In this document: piece by piece, positions 32,920-41,492 of the stretch
Layout of the letters: each line of letters begins with the position of its first letter
How positions within the stretch are numbered: position 1 is the stretch's first letter
NCBI GenBank assembly: GCA_021840255.1
Contig: JAKBYX010000011.1
Location: forward strand, 1-64,000
DNA: 64,000 nt
Source: Nitrospirota bacterium
GTDB lineage: Bacteria > Nitrospirota > Thermodesulfovibrionia > Thermodesulfovibrionales > JdFR-88
Reading direction: 5' to 3'
Translations under genes and position numbers: made by a program
The notes under the pieces: model-generated
What the model saw: only the letters and a program-made list of their open reading frames with translations
Told to the model about the DNA's origin: nothing
Databases searched by the model: none

Positions 32920-34599
32920 ATGAAGAAGTCTTTGCTGTTGGCGCTTTTTGCAGTAGTGTTGCTTTTGCCGTTCCGCAGCTATGCAGAGCAGAATCTGGGG
33001 TCCTGGTTGACCATAGGCGGGGATTATCAGGCAAGACTGGATTATCTTCAGGGATCAACGCCCACTTTCTATGGATTTGGCGGTCCTGCAGGATCAGCAG
33101 GCGCGCAGAACGGGGCATTCTTTGACGCCTTTATGACAGCTTTACCGGCTTTCCATTTGACATTTGCACAGGTTCAAAGCTTAACACCGGCACAGTTGCA
33201 GGGTTTGGAGTCTCAGATAACGCCCGCGACCGTAGCGGGGCTCGAAGCTGGTGGTTTTATAACAACGGCGCAGGGCAAGGCACTGTTGGCGGGGACAAAA
33301 GCATCGGCCGGAGAGGATTTCAGGAACAATTCGCTTTTGACCAATCGTTTTGGGCTGAACTTTATGGCAAAGCCTCTGGAGAGCATCCATGTCAAGGCCC
33401 GCCTTGTAATGTACAAGGCATGGGGCAGCGATTCAGCAAACCCCGTTGACCAGAACATGTTCTTCATGGACAGGGCCGGGACGTTCGACGGTGTCCAGGG
33501 CCATGTCCCCGGAACCGACAGCGTTCTGGTTGACTATGCCTACGCAACATGGAGCAACATTGCCGACCAGCCAGTATGGTTCTCGGTGGGAAGGAGACCT
33601 TCAACCGGCGGCGTTCCCGGTAATTTAAGGAGAAACGCAGTGAATATCGGCACGGCGGGCGTTCCGAACCTCCTTATCGACTACGCATTTGACGGCTTCA
33701 GCCTGGGATGGGCACCATACATAGAGGCGCTGCCCGGCGCCTATGCAAAGTTCTGCGGCGGCAGAGGGTTTGACTCCGGTTTCAGCAATCTTCACGACAC
33801 TAATTTTGCCGGTTTGTTCGTGGTCCCCTATAATACCGACCAGCTCGAAATTACCCTCCAGTGGGACCGCGGGATAGACGTCTTTGACGCACCGCCGGAC
33901 TTCGCGGTGCCTACAACTGCCACCAGCGGGGTGCAGGAGTTCCTGAACCCCACCTCGAACGTTGGAAACATAGACTGGTACGGCGCAGTCGCGCAGGGTA
34001 TGATAAAAAATGTGAACTATTTTGCGGCCGGCGCTTTAAGCCATGCAATGCCTAACGGCAATAGGGCCGGGGCGTTTGGTCCGTTCATTGAACAGAGCCT
34101 GGGTTACGTCGATCAGAATACGGGATTTCCCCTTGCTCAATCCGCTTTGACGCCCCAGCAGGCCGCGAACGTGAAGAATCTGGAACCCCAGATGCTCGAT
34201 GGACAGAACCACACCGGATGGGCCATATATCTGGGCGCCCGGTATGACATCGACAGCACCCGCACCAAGCTTGGCGCGGAATTCAACCACGGCTCAAAGG
34301 ACTGGATCGGCTTTGTGCCCGCAGGCGACGATATGTGGACCTCAAAACTGGGCACCAGGGGCGATGTGTACGAGCTCTATGCCATACAGGAGATCCACGC
34401 AAAACCCATAGACAAACTGGCCGTTGCCTACTTCAGGCTGGGCTGGCAGTACTATGACATAAAGTACACGGGCTCGAATAACTGGCTGGGTTCGCCTTTG
34501 GCAATGAGCGACCTGGCAAGCTCTCCCCTGAACGCGCAGATATTCGCTCCCATAAAAAGCGCGCAGGACATTTACTTTACGTTCAACGTGAATTTTTAG
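32920..34599 (+). CDS. DUF3373-type outer-membrane beta-barrel protein
   Basis: 559 residues with a signal peptide (MKKSLLLALFAVVLLLPFRSYA, cleavage before EQN) and a C-terminal phenylalanine after alternating hydrophobic residues (DIYFTFNVNF), as in outer-membrane porins. Body rich in Gly, Asn, Tyr and aromatic girdle patterns. It resembles DUF3373 family proteins of Geobacter and Campylobacterota; function unknown, porin-like. GGAGGAAAAGGG precedes the ATG. A separate transcript: possible regulated promoter upstream and strong terminator downstream. Confidence 0.78.
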   Translation: MKKSLLLALFAVVLLLPFRSYAEQNLGSWLTIGGDYQARLDYLQGSTPTFYGFGGPAGSAGAQNGAFFDAFMTALPAFHLTFAQVQSLTPAQLQGLESQITPATVAGLEAGGFITTAQGKALLAGTKASAGEDFRNNSLLTNRFGLNFMAKPLESIHVKARLVMYKAWGSDSANPVDQNMFFMDRAGTFDGVQGHVPGTDSVLVDYAYATWSNIADQPVWFSVGRRPSTGGVPGNLRRNAVNIGTAGVPNLLIDYAFDGFSLGWAPYIEALPGAYAKFCGGRGFDSGFSNLHDTNFAGLFVVPYNTDQLEITLQWDRGIDVFDAPPDFAVPTTATSGVQEFLNPTSNVGNIDWYGAVAQGMIKNVNYFAAGALSHAMPNGNRAGAFGPFIEQSLGYVDQNTGFPLAQSALTPQQAANVKNLEPQMLDGQNHTGWAIYLGARYDIDSTRTKLGAEFNHGSKDWIGFVPAGDDMWTSKLGTRGDVYELYAIQEIHAKPIDKLAVAYFRLGWQYYDIKYTGSNNWLGSPLAMSDLASSPLNAQIFAPIKSAQDIYFTFNVNF

Positions 34600-34659
34600 T
34601 GCGAAAAACAAAAAACTCGGTGATTCCTAACCGCCCTCGGTTATCTTAACTGATGGCCT

Positions 34660-34692
34660 GGAGGGTCCTGAAAAGGACCCTCCCTTTTTTTC
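34660..34692 (+). terminator. Terminator of the DUF3373 gene
   Basis: GGAGGGTCC (34660-34668) / GGACCCTCC (34675-34683), six-base loop, then seven T. 60 bp after the stop. Confidence 0.88.
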
Positions 34693-34763
34693 TTTCAGGC
34701 CCTGAAGAAATTCGGGCCTGACTTGGGATGGGATACAGAGCGCACCGTCATGGCCGTCTTTTT

Positions 34764-34844
34764 CGTCATGCCCGGGGACCTTAATCGGGTATCCATTTTC
34801 AGGTTAAAGGCTGAATCTGGAGCCACGCTTTCTCGGGAATGACG
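34764..34844. repeat. Dispersed 81 bp repeat with CGTCATKCCCG ends
   Basis: Ends CGTCATGCCCG (34764-34774) and CGGGAATGACG (34834-34844) are inverted repeats differing at one position. Middle reads (minus) GGCTCCAGATTCAGCCTTTAACC, then GATACCCGATTAAGG. This style of intergenic GTCATTCCCG...CGGGAATGAC element is familiar from many Nitrospirota and deltaproteobacterial genomes. A similar-sized relative with matching ends is at 58404-58483. No gene in the 341 bp gap 34600-34940. Confidence 0.65.
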
Positions 34845-34940
34845 GCTAAAAAACATTAATCCTATGTGCTGGCTTGAATAAATACTGATAAAAAATATAG
34901 ATTAGTGCAGCACGGTTATCAAAACCTCCGGGAGGCAAAG

Positions 34941-35849
34941 ATGAGAAAAATAAAAACCCATTTTTTCATAGTCCTTTTTCTGGCCGTGATTTCCTTTGGC
35001 GTGAGCGCCTTTGCTTCAACCACGGTCAAGATTTCCCCGTCTCCTGCTTACAACCCTACCGAGCCCATCCCTCTGGAGGCGGGTATTGTGGTCAGCGAGG
35101 GCCCCGGAGTTCAGAGTCATGGCAAGTCACAAATAAACAGGCCTTACGGTCCGATGGTCGTGGACGAGCTTAAAAAGATGAAGGTCTTCAGCGGTATTAT
35201 CTACCCCTACAAAGCGGGAAGTCCTGCCGATATAGTGCTCCGCCTCTCAATAAAGGGGCGCTGGGACTACTACAGCCAGGAGCTGCAACCCAGAGATTAC
35301 TGGTCCGGCACAACGGGAGCCCGTTATGCCAAAGGGACCCATGATGTTAAAGTGGTTTTGATGGCAAAAGATAAGGAGATAATGGGCGGTTCCCTACCGG
35401 TCAAAAGCACCGGGCAGTATTACGGCAGCGATTATGACCTGATAACAAACAAGCTGAACGAGGCCCAGACCAAAAATATCGCCGTGGCGGTTGCCAAACT
35501 TATCCAGGACAACAGGCGCGTGATAATGGCCAAGGTCTTGAATAAACCGGCTGAGACAGGAGTCCCGGCTTCATCATCGTCTGCTGTGGCCGGCGCAGAG
35601 GAGATATCAAAAACCCCCGGAGTCGGCGGAACGGGCAGCCAAAGACAAAAAAACGCTGACAAGCTCAGGGAACTGGAAGATCTGCATACAAGTGGAGCGC
35701 TCTCCGATGAGGATTTTAATAAAGCCAAAACAAGGCTCATTCAGATGCAAAAGCTCGAAGATCTCTATAAAAGCGGGGTCCTTTCGGAGCAGGAATACAA
35801 AAGGGGCCTGTCTCGCATATCTGGGGAATCCCGGATAACAGGGAAATAA
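34941..35849 (+). CDS. Exported protein with two SHOCT domains
   Basis: ATG at 34941 follows GGGAGG; the track start at 34905 does not. 302 residues: signal peptide (MRKIKTHFFIVLFLAVISFGVSAFA), a periplasmic alpha/beta region (KISPSPAYNPTEPIPLEAG; IVLRLSIKGRWDYYSQ), a Ser/Ala-rich linker, and two C-terminal SHOCT motifs (LRELEDLHTSGALSDEDFNKAKTRL and LQKLEDLYKSGVLSEQEYKRGLSRI). SHOCT units mediate oligomerisation or binding; the main domain is not recognised. Separate from its neighbours. Confidence 0.75.
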   Translation: MRKIKTHFFIVLFLAVISFGVSAFASTTVKISPSPAYNPTEPIPLEAGIVVSEGPGVQSHGKSQINRPYGPMVVDELKKMKVFSGIIYPYKAGSPADIVLRLSIKGRWDYYSQELQPRDYWSGTTGARYAKGTHDVKVVLMAKDKEIMGGSLPVKSTGQYYGSDYDLITNKLNEAQTKNIAVAVAKLIQDNRRVIMAKVLNKPAETGVPASSSSAVAGAEEISKTPGVGGTGSQRQKNADKLRELEDLHTSGALSDEDFNKAKTRLIQMQKLEDLYKSGVLSEQEYKRGLSRISGESRITGK

Positions 35850-35981
35850 ACAAAAATTCTGGTAGTGTTCCAGGTTGAGTGAAAGCGAAAGCCGGCTGTC
35901 TGGCCGGTATTCGTCAAACCGGGGTACTACCCAAATTCCCCTTCCTTTTTTTAATGCGGGGCTTATATAATAACTACGTCC

Positions 35982-36266
35982 ATGAGGGCGGGATTTAACA
36001 CGAATGTGCCTTTTGGCGGAAAGATGTACCATGTGCAGACAGAAGACTGCGCTTCAAGGACCCCTGTCGTTCGCACCTTCCTTTATTGCAAGGGGGAGGT
36101 GCTCGCCTCCAAGGACGTGAACTACTCGAGGATCGTGGGCAAGCCTGACTTCGCCAGCAAGATAATGAAACTCATGGTCTTTCAGCACAGGCTCATGATA
36201 AAGGAGCTGCTGGCCGGCAGGCATACCCGGGATCGCAAGCCAGCCTCAGCCAGGGACTTTAAGTGA
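35982..36266 (+). CDS. Small conserved hypothetical protein
   Basis: 94 residues, MRAGFNTNVPFGGKMYHVQTEDCASRTPVV..., a type I recognise as a recurring uncharacterised family in deltaproteobacteria and relatives (opening with GFNT/SGFNTN and HVQTED). Two cysteines, positively charged C-terminal half, no signal or membrane segment. No operon partner: 130 bp after the SHOCT gene and 196 bp before ftsE. Function unknown. Confidence 0.65.
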   Translation: MRAGFNTNVPFGGKMYHVQTEDCASRTPVVRTFLYCKGEVLASKDVNYSRIVGKPDFASKIMKLMVFQHRLMIKELLAGRHTRDRKPASARDFK

Positions 36267-36462
36267 AAGCTTCATTAGGGATTGTTCAAGATCGGGGTAA
36301 GCGGGCTCCGGCCAGAGCTGGGAAAATGATCTCTCTTCACTCCTCCCGATGGCAGAGGGATTGGGTGAGAAAGACGCCATGCCCGGGGTATTTTTTAGCC
36401 GGGGCTGATTCCATAGCGGGCATTCAGGGGATTCAAAAAGGAAGGGATTTGGATTATTCGAT

Positions 36463-37125
36463 ATGGTCCGTTTTGAAGGCGTTATAAAGACATATGAAAA
36501 CCAGCAGGCACTGACGGGTGTAACATTCCAGGCTGCAAGGGGCGAGCTCCTTTTTTTTACGGGGGCCAGCGGGGCGGGCAAAAGCACCTTACTAAAGCTT
36601 ATATACCGCGCCATAGATCCAGACGGCGGGTCTATCTCGGTAAACGGCATCGAGACAAGCTCGATGAAGGCGGGGCACGTCCCCGGGCTCCGCAGGATGA
36701 TAGGCGTGGTTTTCCAGGATTTCAGGCTCCTTTCCGGCAGGTCGATCTATGACAACGTGGCGCTAGCGCTCCGGATAAGGGGCGTGGCGGAAAGAGCGCT
36801 TAAAACCCAGGTTATGGAGGTCCTTAAGATGGTTGGGCTCAGGCACAAGGCGGACAGCTGGCCCGAGACCCTTTCTGGAGGCGAGCAGCAGAGGGCCGTT
36901 ATAGCCAGGGCCATCGTGGCCGAACCGGTACTCCTGCTTGCCGATGAACCCACCGGAAACCTGGATCCCGACACCTCGGCCGGGGTAATGCGGATATTCA
37001 AGGACATAAACGCCAGGGGCACGACGGTTTTGATAGCTACGCACAACAGGGACCTGTACACGGGTACCGGCCGGAGGGTGCTTAAGCTTGCCGGCGGCAG
37101 GATCGAAACGGAGGCCGCGGGATGA
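36463..37125 (+). CDS. ftsE: Cell division ATP-binding protein FtsE
   Basis: Cytoplasmic ABC ATPase of the FtsEX divisome complex. 220 residues: Walker A GASGAGKSTLLKLIYR near residue 36, Q-loop VVFQDFRLL, signature LSGGEQQRAVIARAI, Walker B LLLADEPTGNLDPD and switch THNRDL. All key residues are intact. It overlaps ftsX by 4 bp. No clear ribosome site precedes the ATG; the 196 bp upstream holds no gene. Confidence 0.95.
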   Translation: MVRFEGVIKTYENQQALTGVTFQAARGELLFFTGASGAGKSTLLKLIYRAIDPDGGSISVNGIETSSMKAGHVPGLRRMIGVVFQDFRLLSGRSIYDNVALALRIRGVAERALKTQVMEVLKMVGLRHKADSWPETLSGGEQQRAVIARAIVAEPVLLLADEPTGNLDPDTSAGVMRIFKDINARGTTVLIATHNRDLYTGTGRRVLKLAGGRIETEAAG

Positions 37126-37991
37126 GCGGGTTAAGAAGCGCGCTTGCCGGGATGTGGAAGGAGAAATGGATAAACCTCCTGAGTGTCCTCTCCATTGGAG
37201 TGGGGCTCTTCATACTGCTTGTTGCCCTGTTCACGGTATACAACCTGAACTATTTCGCATCAAAGCTTCAGGACCAGTTCTCAATGACGGTTTACCTGGA
37301 TGACGGGATATCGCAGCAGGGCCTGGCCAGGCTGGAAGGGGCCATCAAGGCCAATCCCGCCGTCAGGACAGTTTCCTACATATCCAAAGACGCCGCCCTG
37401 GGAGAGCTGAAAAAAGCCATGAAGGACTCCGCGTACCTCTTTGAGGGGCTGGATGGAAACCCCCTGCCTGCCTCCATCGAGATCAGGTTCAGAAGGGATA
37501 ACTTGAAAAGTGAGGCCGCCCAGGAGCTTGCCCGGCAGATTAAAGCCATGCAGGGAGTGCAGGACGTGCAATACGGGGCCAAATTTCTGGAAGGCATAGA
37601 GCGGATAATAACGGGGGCCAGGTCAGCGGGCATTGCCTTTCTTGCGGCCCTGTTGGTGGGAGTGCTTTTTGTCTGCTACAGCACCGTCAAGATACTTTTT
37701 TACCGGAGGAAAGACGAGGTGGAAACCCTGAGCTTGCTTGGCGCGGGCGGATGGTTCATCAGGGCGCCTTTCCTTGTAGAAGGCTCATTGCTTGGGCTAG
37801 CGGGCGGCCTGCTTGCCTGTTTTGCAACTTACAGTGTCTTTGGAGGGTTTTTCCTCGGCGGGTTCGCCTCGTCCGTGCCCGTCCTGAGGTATATGCTCTT
37901 CCCCGCCTTCATTTTTTATATGCCTTTGCCCGCTGGTCTTTTCATTGGGTTTACCGGGGCGCTTATAGCCCTGGGCAGAATTCGCATCTGA
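37122..37991 (+). CDS. ftsX: Cell division protein FtsX
   Basis: Permease-like partner of FtsE. 289 residues: N-terminal membrane helix (NLLSVLSIGVGLFILLVALFTVYNL), extracytoplasmic domain (about 45-165, with FSMTVYLDDGISQ and KEDxA-like KDAALGELKKAMKD), then three more helices. It transmits FtsE ATP hydrolysis to a periplasmic partner, which must be the EnvC-like protein encoded 1 bp downstream. Confidence 0.94.
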   Translation: MSGLRSALAGMWKEKWINLLSVLSIGVGLFILLVALFTVYNLNYFASKLQDQFSMTVYLDDGISQQGLARLEGAIKANPAVRTVSYISKDAALGELKKAMKDSAYLFEGLDGNPLPASIEIRFRRDNLKSEAAQELARQIKAMQGVQDVQYGAKFLEGIERIITGARSAGIAFLAALLVGVLFVCYSTVKILFYRRKDEVETLSLLGAGGWFIRAPFLVEGSLLGLAGGLLACFATYSVFGGFFLGGFASSVPVLRYMLFPAFIFYMPLPAGLFIGFTGALIALGRIRI

Positions 37992-37992
37992 T

Positions 37993-39141
37993 ATGCGCAC
38001 GCCAGACGAAAAGGGCCTGCTTGTCTTTTTGATGATCCCTTTTTTTCTTTTCCTTCTGGTCTCCGCCGTCCATGCCGAGGATGTGAAAGGCAAGTACAGG
38101 AACATACAGAAAGAGATAAAAAAGCAGGAAGAGAACTTGCGGCAAGCCAACCAGCAGGAGTCTTCCATCTCGGACCAGTTGCAGGCCATAAACGGTGAAG
38201 TGTCCAAATATGAGGGGCGGCTTGATGCGGAAAAAAAACGTCTGGCTTCAATAAACAGAAAGATCGGACTGACCGATGCCGGCATCAAAAAAACAAGGCA
38301 GGAACTCCTTAAACATCAGAACTGGTTGAAGGCCAAGCTCATCGGCCTCTGGAAAAACGGGCAGGCGCAGGACATTGTCATGCTGCTGGGCGCGGATGAC
38401 ATGGGCTCTTTTTTAAGGAGGTGGAGCTACCTGGAGGTCATGGCGGAACAGGAGAAGAAAGATGAGGACTCTTATAGCGCCTCGTTGAACGAACTGCAGG
38501 GGCAGGAAGCCTCGCTTTCCAGTCTTGTTTCCGGCCTGAGGCGGGAAGCATCCAGGGCCGCCCTTGTCAAAAGCCGGTTGGATATGAAGAGGCAGGAAAA
38601 ACGGAACCTCCTCGTTTCGATCAGAAGCCAGAAAGCAAGCTATGAGGCCATGCTCGAAGGACTTAAGGAGGCCTCCCGCAAGCTTCTTGCCGTCATTAAC
38701 CGCTCAAATATCAGCTCCTCTTACAATGGCAAAGGGTTCCAGGGCATGAAAAGCAGGCTGCCGTGGCCTGTGCTGGGCACTGTCGTGTTCCGTTACGGCC
38801 GCGGCACGGACCCGGTGTTCGGAACTCCCATATTCAGAAACGGCATCTACATAAGGACGGCGGCCAACGCAAAGGTCCGGAGTATATTCGAGGGCAAGGT
38901 CATATATGCTGATTGGTTCAAGGGTTACGGGCAGTTGGTGATAATAAACCACGGGGGTGGCTATAACAGTCTTTACGCCGGTCTCAATGAGATTTTTTTG
39001 AAGGTTGGGGATATAATAATGGGAGGGGCCCCGGTCGGCAGGGCCGGTGGATCCGTAATGGTGAATGGGCCTTCTCTGTATTTTGAGGTAAGATACAGGG
39101 GCAAGCCGCTTGATCCCATGCAGTGGCTGGCCAGAAATTGA
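37993..39141 (+). CDS. EnvC-like murein hydrolase activator (degenerate LytM)
   Basis: 382 residues: signal-type hydrophobic N-terminus, long coiled coil (about 35-250) and a C-terminal M23/LytM-fold domain (RYGRGTDPVFGTPIFRNGIYI; VIINHGGGYNSLYAGLNE; LYFEVRYRGKPLDP). The metal ligands of active M23 enzymes are lost: the HxxxD position reads RGTDP/GIYI, the HxH position reads YAGL and the final His is Tyr. So it is probably not a peptidase but an amidase activator like E. coli EnvC, opened by FtsEX. Co-transcribed with ftsE-ftsX. Confidence 0.9.
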   Translation: MRTPDEKGLLVFLMIPFFLFLLVSAVHAEDVKGKYRNIQKEIKKQEENLRQANQQESSISDQLQAINGEVSKYEGRLDAEKKRLASINRKIGLTDAGIKKTRQELLKHQNWLKAKLIGLWKNGQAQDIVMLLGADDMGSFLRRWSYLEVMAEQEKKDEDSYSASLNELQGQEASLSSLVSGLRREASRAALVKSRLDMKRQEKRNLLVSIRSQKASYEAMLEGLKEASRKLLAVINRSNISSSYNGKGFQGMKSRLPWPVLGTVVFRYGRGTDPVFGTPIFRNGIYIRTAANAKVRSIFEGKVIYADWFKGYGQLVIINHGGGYNSLYAGLNEIFLKVGDIIMGGAPVGRAGGSVMVNGPSLYFEVRYRGKPLDPMQWLARN

Positions 39142-39211
39142 TCGTCTTTACTATTCCTTGATGGTGAAAAACGGGCCGCGATGGAATAACTATTTGGAGG
39201 TGTTCAGGCAA

Positions 39212-40531
39212 ATGTCCTTTAATTTAAAGAAGAGGAAAATATGGATCGCGGCATTGGCCGTGAGCCTGGTTGCTGCTTTTGCCGCGATGACGCTCTGGAC
39301 TGACAGCTATGTCAGCGCAGGCGAGAACAACAATTACAGCCAATTGAAGGTTTTCACCGAGGTGCTCGAAGCGGTTGAGGCCAATTATGTGAAGGTGCCG
39401 GACACGAAAAAGCTGATATACGGCGCCATAAACGGCATGATAGACTCGCTGGACCCGCATTCAGGGTTCATGCCCCCGGATGCTTATAAAGATATGCAGA
39501 TAGACACCAATGGGCAGTTCGGCGGCTTGGGCATGGAGATAGGAGTAAAAAACCGTGCACTGACCGTGGTATCCCCCATAGAGGACACGCCTGCGTACAA
39601 GGCGGGCATTAAAGCCGGGGACAAGATTCTCAAGATAGACGGAGCTCCTACCGGTGACATGACGATATTCGACGCGGTCAAGAAGATGCGCGGGCCGGTG
39701 GGGACCTCCGTGACCCTCTCGATCTTCCGCGAGGGTTTTTCCACGGCGCATGATTTTAAGCTTGTGAGGGCCATAATAAAAATAAAGAGCGTTAAATGGA
39801 AGATGCTGGACAAGAACAACGGCATCGGTTATATAAAGCTCACCGAGTTCCAGGAGCATTCCGCGCAGGATATGGCCGCGGCCCTGAAGCAACTGAAAGA
39901 CGAAGGGATGAGATCCCTGATACTGGATCTGAGGAACAATCCCGGAGGGCTCCTGAACAGCGCGGTCGCGGTAGCCGGACAGTTCCTGCCCCCGGGCAAA
40001 CTGGTCGTCTACATCAAGGGAAGAACAGGCCCCAGAACTGACTACAACACCAGCAGCCAATACCCCACGTACGACCATATGCAGATGATAGTGCTTGTCA
40101 ACGAGGGCAGCGCAAGCGCCTCCGAGATCGTGTCCGGTGCCCTCAAGGACTGGAAAAGAGCGGTCATCCTGGGTACCCAGACATTCGGGAAGGGTTCCGT
40201 GCAGACTGTAATACCCCTCAGCGATGGTTCAGCCCTAAGGCTTACTACAGCCATGTATTATACGCCCAGCGGCGTCTCTATACAGAACATTGGTATTACG
40301 CCGGACATAAGGGTGCAACTGGCCGCCGTGGACGGGGCCAAAGAGCATCCGGTCATAAGGGAGCGTGACCTTAAGAACCATCTCGGAGCCAGCACTGTCA
40401 AAGGGGCGAAAAAGGAAGAAGAGGTCATGTCGTTTTCTCCTCTGAAGCCGAAAGATGATACCCAGCTCCAGAGGGCTTTGGACATACTGAAGACCTGGGG
40501 CATATTCCAGAAGTCAGAAAAGGCCGCCTGA
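39212..40531 (+). CDS. ctpA: S41 carboxy-terminal processing peptidase
   Basis: Periplasmic serine protease. Start ATG at 39212 after GGAGG; the track start (39110) lies in the previous gene. 439 residues: membrane/signal segment (IWIAALAVSLVAAFAAMTLW), PDZ domain (FGGLGMEIGVKNRALTVVSPI; AGIKAGDKILKIDGAP) and Ser/Lys core (LILDLRNNPGGLLNSAV; VNEGSASASEIVSGALKD; TFGKGSVQTVI) with catalytic Ser in SASASEIV and Lys in FGKG. Position after FtsEX-EnvC suggests cleavage of a divisome or cell-wall enzyme; inference. Confidence 0.93.
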   Translation: MSFNLKKRKIWIAALAVSLVAAFAAMTLWTDSYVSAGENNNYSQLKVFTEVLEAVEANYVKVPDTKKLIYGAINGMIDSLDPHSGFMPPDAYKDMQIDTNGQFGGLGMEIGVKNRALTVVSPIEDTPAYKAGIKAGDKILKIDGAPTGDMTIFDAVKKMRGPVGTSVTLSIFREGFSTAHDFKLVRAIIKIKSVKWKMLDKNNGIGYIKLTEFQEHSAQDMAAALKQLKDEGMRSLILDLRNNPGGLLNSAVAVAGQFLPPGKLVVYIKGRTGPRTDYNTSSQYPTYDHMQMIVLVNEGSASASEIVSGALKDWKRAVILGTQTFGKGSVQTVIPLSDGSALRLTTAMYYTPSGVSIQNIGITPDIRVQLAAVDGAKEHPVIRERDLKNHLGASTVKGAKKEEEVMSFSPLKPKDDTQLQRALDILKTWGIFQKSEKAA

Positions 40532-40564
40532 GCGCGGCCTTTCGCCTTCCAATAAAGAAAAAGA

Positions 40565-41266
40565 ATGTCCAGGGTCATTTTTGATATCGAGACCGCAGGC
40601 GGCGATTTTGATGCCCTGGAGGCCCCCTTCAGGGATTACTTCCTCCGCTTTGCGGAATCGGATGAGGACGTTGCCGCTGCAAAGGACAGCCTTTCCTTTT
40701 ATCCGCTCACTGCGGAGATAGTGGCCATCGGAATGCTGAACCCTGACAGCGGCAAAGGCGCGGTCTATTACCAGGCCCCTCGTGTCGATCTCGAAGACAA
40801 AGAGCCCATGCTGCCCTTTGAGGAAGACGGCATCCTTTATGAGGCCGGCTCCGAAGAGCAGGTGCTCCATAAGTTCTGGCAGGCCGTTAAAAGCTATGAC
40901 CAGTTTGTCACCTTTAACGGGCGGGTTTTCGACTGCCCTTTCATCCTGACGCGTTCGGCCCTTTACAGGGTAAAGCCGTTGCGTGACCTTATGCCCAACC
41001 GGTACAACGGGGCGCACATAGACCTGATGGACCAGCTCACTTTTTTCGGCGCGGTGCGCAGGCGCTTCAGCCTGGATCTGTGGTGCAGGTTCTTTGGGAT
41101 AAAAAGCCCCAAGGAAGAGACCTGCGGCCATGAAGTAAAAGAACTGTTCAGGGCGGGCAGGTGCCTGGACATAGCCAGGTATTGCGCCGGGGACCTGAAG
41201 GCCACGAAATCACTTCTGGAATACTGGCAGAATTACATCAAATACCCTCCGGGGTGCAACAGGTAA
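40565..41266 (+). CDS. PolB-like 3'-5' exonuclease (RNase H fold)
   Basis: 233 residues with DEDD exonuclease motifs: IFDIETAGGD near residue 5, VTFNGRVFDCPFI near 115 and YCAGDLKAT near 210. It corresponds to the predicted PolB-related exonuclease domain proteins that stand alone in many bacteria. Substrate unknown; single-stranded DNA or RNA trimming is likely. Starts 33 bp after ctpA, so may be part of that transcript, though functionally unrelated. Confidence 0.82.
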   Translation: MSRVIFDIETAGGDFDALEAPFRDYFLRFAESDEDVAAAKDSLSFYPLTAEIVAIGMLNPDSGKGAVYYQAPRVDLEDKEPMLPFEEDGILYEAGSEEQVLHKFWQAVKSYDQFVTFNGRVFDCPFILTRSALYRVKPLRDLMPNRYNGAHIDLMDQLTFFGAVRRRFSLDLWCRFFGIKSPKEETCGHEVKELFRAGRCLDIARYCAGDLKATKSLLEYWQNYIKYPPGCNR

Positions 41267-41288
41267 GGAAAAGAAAAACAAAACAAAA

Positions 41289-41492
41289 ATGTGCGAACTT
41301 AACGCGTATCTGATCACCGGGGACAAGGAAGACCTCTATCTTGAGAGTGTGGACGTAATAAGGCCGGAAGAGGGGGCCGTCTATTTAAGGAGCCTGTTCG
41401 GGGAAGAGAGGCATTTCCAGGGGAGGATAAAGGAGATCCAGGCCATAAAGCGGAAGATCCTCCTTGAGCCTTCATGTCCTTCAGGCTTATAG
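41289..41492 (+). CDS. cooT: CooT-type small nickel-binding protein
   Basis: 67 residues beginning MCELNAYLITGDKEDLYLESVDVI, matching CooT, the small homodimeric Ni(II)-binding protein whose N-terminal Cys2 is essential and which helps load carbon monoxide dehydrogenase. The family is also found without CODH, as here. Ribosome site unclear. It overlaps the lipM-like gene by 19 bp. Its metal target in this organism cannot be told from this window. Confidence 0.85.
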   Translation: MCELNAYLITGDKEDLYLESVDVIRPEEGAVYLRSLFGEERHFQGRIKEIQAIKRKILLEPSCPSGL

